Below are positions 61,418 through 64,000 of a stretch of DNA of 64,000 bases, piece by piece. The position numbers and the translations under genes are program-made. Source of the DNA: Halococcus sediminicola. GTDB lineage: Archaea; Halobacteriota; Halobacteria; Halobacteriales; Halococcaceae. The stretch spans positions 1 to 64,000 of the forward strand of contig NZ_BBMP01000024.1 in assembly GCF_000755245.1 (NCBI RefSeq), written 5' to 3'. Each line of letters opens with the position of its first letter. Within the stretch, counting starts at the first letter, position 1. Below the pieces are notes generated by a model that was not told the origin of the DNA, did not search any database, and worked only from the letters and a program-made list of their open reading frames with translations.

Positions 61418-64000
61418 GATCGGCTGTTGCAGGTCCCTCGTCGGATTCCGCCGACTCGTCAAGAAGGCTGATCGCGCTCTCGGTGATCGTCTCGGCCCGC
61501 GCCTCGCCGATACCTTCGACATCGGTCAAGGCAGATTGACCGGCTGCGGCCACGTCTCTGATTGACCCATAGCCTGCTTCGCGGAGTATATTGGCTCGGT
61601 TGCCGCCGACCTGCTGGATGTCCGTGAGCACAGGTTGACCGTCGGTGCTCTCGGACGTTGGCTCGGTTGCATCGGCGCTCTCATCGCCGTCGGAAGCATC
61701 CGATGGCTGTGTTTCCTCGACTGACTGCTCACTGCTCTCGCCGGTTTCAGAACCGTGAGAGTCCTCCGTGTGGGCCTCACCAGCATCGGCAGTCTCATCT
61801 GCGGTCGTGGGCACAGACGCTTCCGAAGACTCCAGCGCTTGCTCGGCCACGTCCTGTATGTAGGCCGCATTCGTCTCATCAATACCCTCGACCGCTGCGA
61901 GCGTGGTCGGTTCGGCCGTATAGACCTCTGTAACCGTCTCGAAGCCGGCTTCACGCAACGCGGTGGCTTTCTCCGTATCCACGATACCGATGTCAGTAAG
62001 CTCTGGTTGGGCTTTCCCGGCGGCCGGATGATCGAAAGCAGAACTGATGCTGCCTCTGAACCGGCTCAGTAGCCCTCGCCGACTCACCTCACCTTCCCAG
62101 TCCGATTCGTCAACAGTCGCACCCTCTTCTTCACGGTGCCCACTTGGATCGCTGCCATTCTCAGATGCGCCCTCCGGTGAGAACTCAACCTCTACAGCCG
62201 GGTTCTCTTCCTCGGACTCATCCGGGTCTGGGTCCTGCTTGCTCTCCGTTTCTGTGGCTGGTTCCTCTCGTGTACCTGCGTCACTCGTCTCCGCTGTTTC
62301 GATAGCGCCGGGCGTCGGAGCGGGAGTTTCAGCCGCCGTGGCTCCCGTGGATGCCATGACGTCGTCCTCTGGCTCAGACTCAGCGTGTGCATCGTACAGA
62401 GCAGCATCATCCACCCAATCCGATCCTTCGTAGGTTTCGGAGAGAGTATCATTGCCGGCGTTGGCGGGCGCACTGTTGTCGTTTGCGTTGTCGTTGTCGT
62501 CATACGTTGGCGCTTCTATCCGCTCGACGCTCGTTCTACTGTGTCCGTTTGACCCAGAGCGCTCGCCGAGAGTGCTCGGGTCCACAGTGAGCAAATCATG
62601 GGCCGCGTCTGTATCGCTGGCTCGCCGGCCGTTGATACCGCTCTCGCTCGTACTGTTGCCGACTGGGCCAGTCAGCGTCCCACCGTCCGCGGTTGCCGTC
62701 TGAGCGGTTGTAGCCGCTGGTGATGACTCCTCATCAACCTCTGCTGGGCCGGGAACAACTGGAACAGCAGTTGCTGGCGGCGTATAGCCGCTCTCCTCCG
62801 GCGGCTCGATACCACATTGTGCCTCCATGTACGCCGCGAAGTCGCCGTCCTCGCGTGGCGTGTACGTACAGACAGCATCCTCGACCGGCGATGCTTCGAT
62901 ATGCAGTGGGAACCAGCTTTCAGGGCGGTCGTCAAACTGGATGAGTGATTGTGAGTAGTCGCCTTCCTTGCCGGGGTGCATCCCCTTCTTGACGTGGTTC
63001 ACCTGCTTCTCGTTCAAGCCGAACTTCGGCAGGATGTCGTCTGCCTCGTCGTCAGTATCGAGGCCTCGCGTGCGGAAGAACTGGACCGTCGAACACTGCT
63101 CATAGATCGTCCGGCGTTTGTTCTCGCCAGCACCGCCCGTCGTCTGTGCGATGAACTCGCGCGGCGATTGCGAGCAAAACCACAAGCAAGCATCGTAGCG
63201 TGCCCACTCACGGGCGGCTTTCTGCAACCAGTTCACCATCTCTTCGGAGTGGAGCAAGAAGTGCGCCTCGTCGATGAGGAAGATCGTCTCACCGGACGTG
63301 CGCTTGACCTTCTGGTTGACCTGATCCAGCATGAGCCGGAACATGGCCGACTTCTCTGCCGAACTCGAATCCCGGAATTGCCGAAGGTCGAGGTACGCCA
63401 TGTCCACGTCGTCATCCATGAGGCCGGTCGCGTCCTCATCGAGCAGATATTCGTATTTCTGACCCTCCATGAACCCGCCGAGCGCGTCACGTAATTCGGC
63501 GATCTTGTCGGCTTTCTTGCCGAGTTCTTTGTCGTGAGTGCCGAGTGTAAGCGAACTCGGCTCGTCCATCACTTTCTCGGACAGTTCGATGAAATCACGC
63601 ATGGTCGCGTCCGCTTCGGCAAGCGATGACGGGTCTCGCGGGTCGGCTCCCGCCTCGATCAACGTCCGACGCACGAGTTGTTCAATCGTGTTGTGGAAGA
63701 TCGACGGGTCGTACCCTTGTGTACGGACGAGTGCCTTGATGAACTGCACAATGCTGTCGGCCTTCATCGTAAACGGACTCATCTGCCCGCCCGAGTGGCT
63801 GGCGTGCTCCGGCGGCGCTTCCGTATAGAACGGGTTGACCGCATCCCGCCCACCGAGTACGATGTGCTTGCCATTCAACGCCTTCGTCAAGCCGTCGAAC
63901 TCGCCCTGCGTGTCGAGGACGATGAGCGTCCGGTCTTCGTCCTCGGAATACCAGCGCTGGCACGCTTTCTGTGCCGAGTAGGACTTCCCTGATCGAGAGG
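61410..64000 (-). CDS. VirB4-like ATPase with C-terminal helix-hairpin-helix repeats (N-terminus outside window)
   Basis: 863 codons are visible; the gene enters from the right edge. The P-loop R-S-G-K-S-Y lies at the very edge, followed by L-I-V-L-D-T-Q-G-E-F. Walker B is F-L-I-D-E-A-H-F-L-L, and W-F-C-S-Q-S-P follows, as in VirB4/TraC/HerA-like motors. After a ~250-residue disordered acidic linker with an Asp-Asn tract come two helix-hairpin-helix-like repeats near the end (L-T-D-I-G-I-V…V-E-G-I-D and L-T-D-I-Q-Q-V…V-E-G-I-G-E-A-R), an uncommon addition to this class. Confidence 0.85.
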   Translation of the reverse strand, partial: SRSGKSYSAQKACQRWYSEDEDRTLIVLDTQGEFDGLTKALNGKHIVLGGRDAVNPFYTEAPPEHASHSGGQMSPFTMKADSIVQFIKALVRTQGYDPSIFHNTIEQLVRRTLIEAGADPRDPSSLAEADATMRDFIELSEKVMDEPSSLTLGTHDKELGKKADKIAELRDALGGFMEGQKYEYLLDEDATGLMDDDVDMAYLDLRQFRDSSSAEKSAMFRLMLDQVNQKVKRTSGETIFLIDEAHFLLHSEEMVNWLQKAAREWARYDACLWFCSQSPREFIAQTTGGAGENKRRTIYEQCSTVQFFRTRGLDTDDEADDILPKFGLNEKQVNHVKKGMHPGKEGDYSQSLIQFDDRPESWFPLHIEASPVEDAVCTYTPREDGDFAAYMEAQCGIEPPEESGYTPPATAVPVVPGPAEVDEESSPAATTAQTATADGGTLTGPVGNSTSESGINGRRASDTDAAHDLLTVDPSTLGERSGSNGHSRTSVERIEAPTYDDNDNANDNSAPANAGNDTLSETYEGSDWVDDAALYDAHAESEPEDDVMASTGATAAETPAPTPGAIETAETSDAGTREEPATETESKQDPDPDESEEENPAVEVEFSPEGASENGSDPSGHREEEGATVDESDWEGEVSRRGLLSRFRGSISSAFDHPAAGKAQPELTDIGIVDTEKATALREAGFETVTEVYTAEPTTLAAVEGIDETNAAYIQDVAEQALESSEASVPTTADETADAGEAHTEDSHGSETGESSEQSVEETQPSDASDGDESADATEPTSESTDGQPVLTDIQQVGGNRANILREAGYGSIRDVAAAGQSALTDVEGIGEARAETITESAISLLDESAESDEGPATADHD

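Overview
The window is haloarchaeal (class Halobacteria) and looks like an accessory replicon or a large integrated element. The evidence is as follows. The proteins are rich in Asp and Glu. Many short promoters sit about 25-30 nt before the start codon, giving leaderless starts. The families present are typically haloarchaeal: HTH_10 bacterio-opsin-activator-like regulators, PhiH1-type winged helices, DUF5789, DUF2270, DUF7563-type zinc fingers and a TFB paralog. Insertion sequences of the ISH3-like, IS630, IS4/ISH8-like and IS1595 types are frequent. No rRNA, tRNA, CRISPR array or core chromosomal operon was seen.

Layout. 1-25 kb is a patchwork: an edge-truncated transposase, an alpha/beta hydrolase, a DUF2270 protein, a GNAT enzyme, two abutting IS630 elements (one disrupted by a nested miniature element), three HTH_10 regulators, a CNNM/CorC-type membrane protein, an intact IS4 element with 10-bp target duplications, an AstE-like/GCS2 gene pair, a Tat-exported ferritin-like protein and several gene remnants. 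25-43 kb holds mostly leftward operons of plasmid type: a ~1000-residue protein of unknown function, a TOPRIM primase-like operon with overlapping cistrons, SWIM zinc-finger proteins, tiny CxxC proteins, and a winged-helix/PIN pair transcribed divergently from one of the operons. 43-48 kb carries a winged helix, a TFB lacking the zinc ribbon, a histone-fold (DUF1931-like) gene with a broken start, an AAA ATPase and its small partner, and a metalloprotease-like membrane protein. 48-52 kb has a frameshifted toxin-like gene with its regulator, an IS1595 element, an MFS exporter and a DUF7351-like winged helix. 52.4-54.1 kb is gene-free and packed with short repeats. From 54 kb to the end lies a type-IV-secretion-like module: a very large coupling-protein-like ATPase and a VirB4-like ATPase that carries C-terminal helix-hairpin-helix repeats and runs off the window.

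Most notable observation. Three leftward operons (starts at 38195, 41370 and 43114) share a ~95-nt structured 5' leader. In each, the strand just upstream can pair either with an upstream segment or with the sequence abutting the AUG. The helix next to the AUG covaries across the three copies. The homology continues through the first ~11 codons of otherwise different proteins. This looks like a portable RNA switch module. Other notable structures are a vestigial duplicate of the AAA-gene 5' region, a vestigial duplicate of the DUF7351-gene promoter, three 47-48 bp inverted-repeat elements, and a recurring DNA motif that forces Asp-Asn tracts into three unrelated plasmid proteins.

All function calls come from reading sequence patterns. 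No database search was run.
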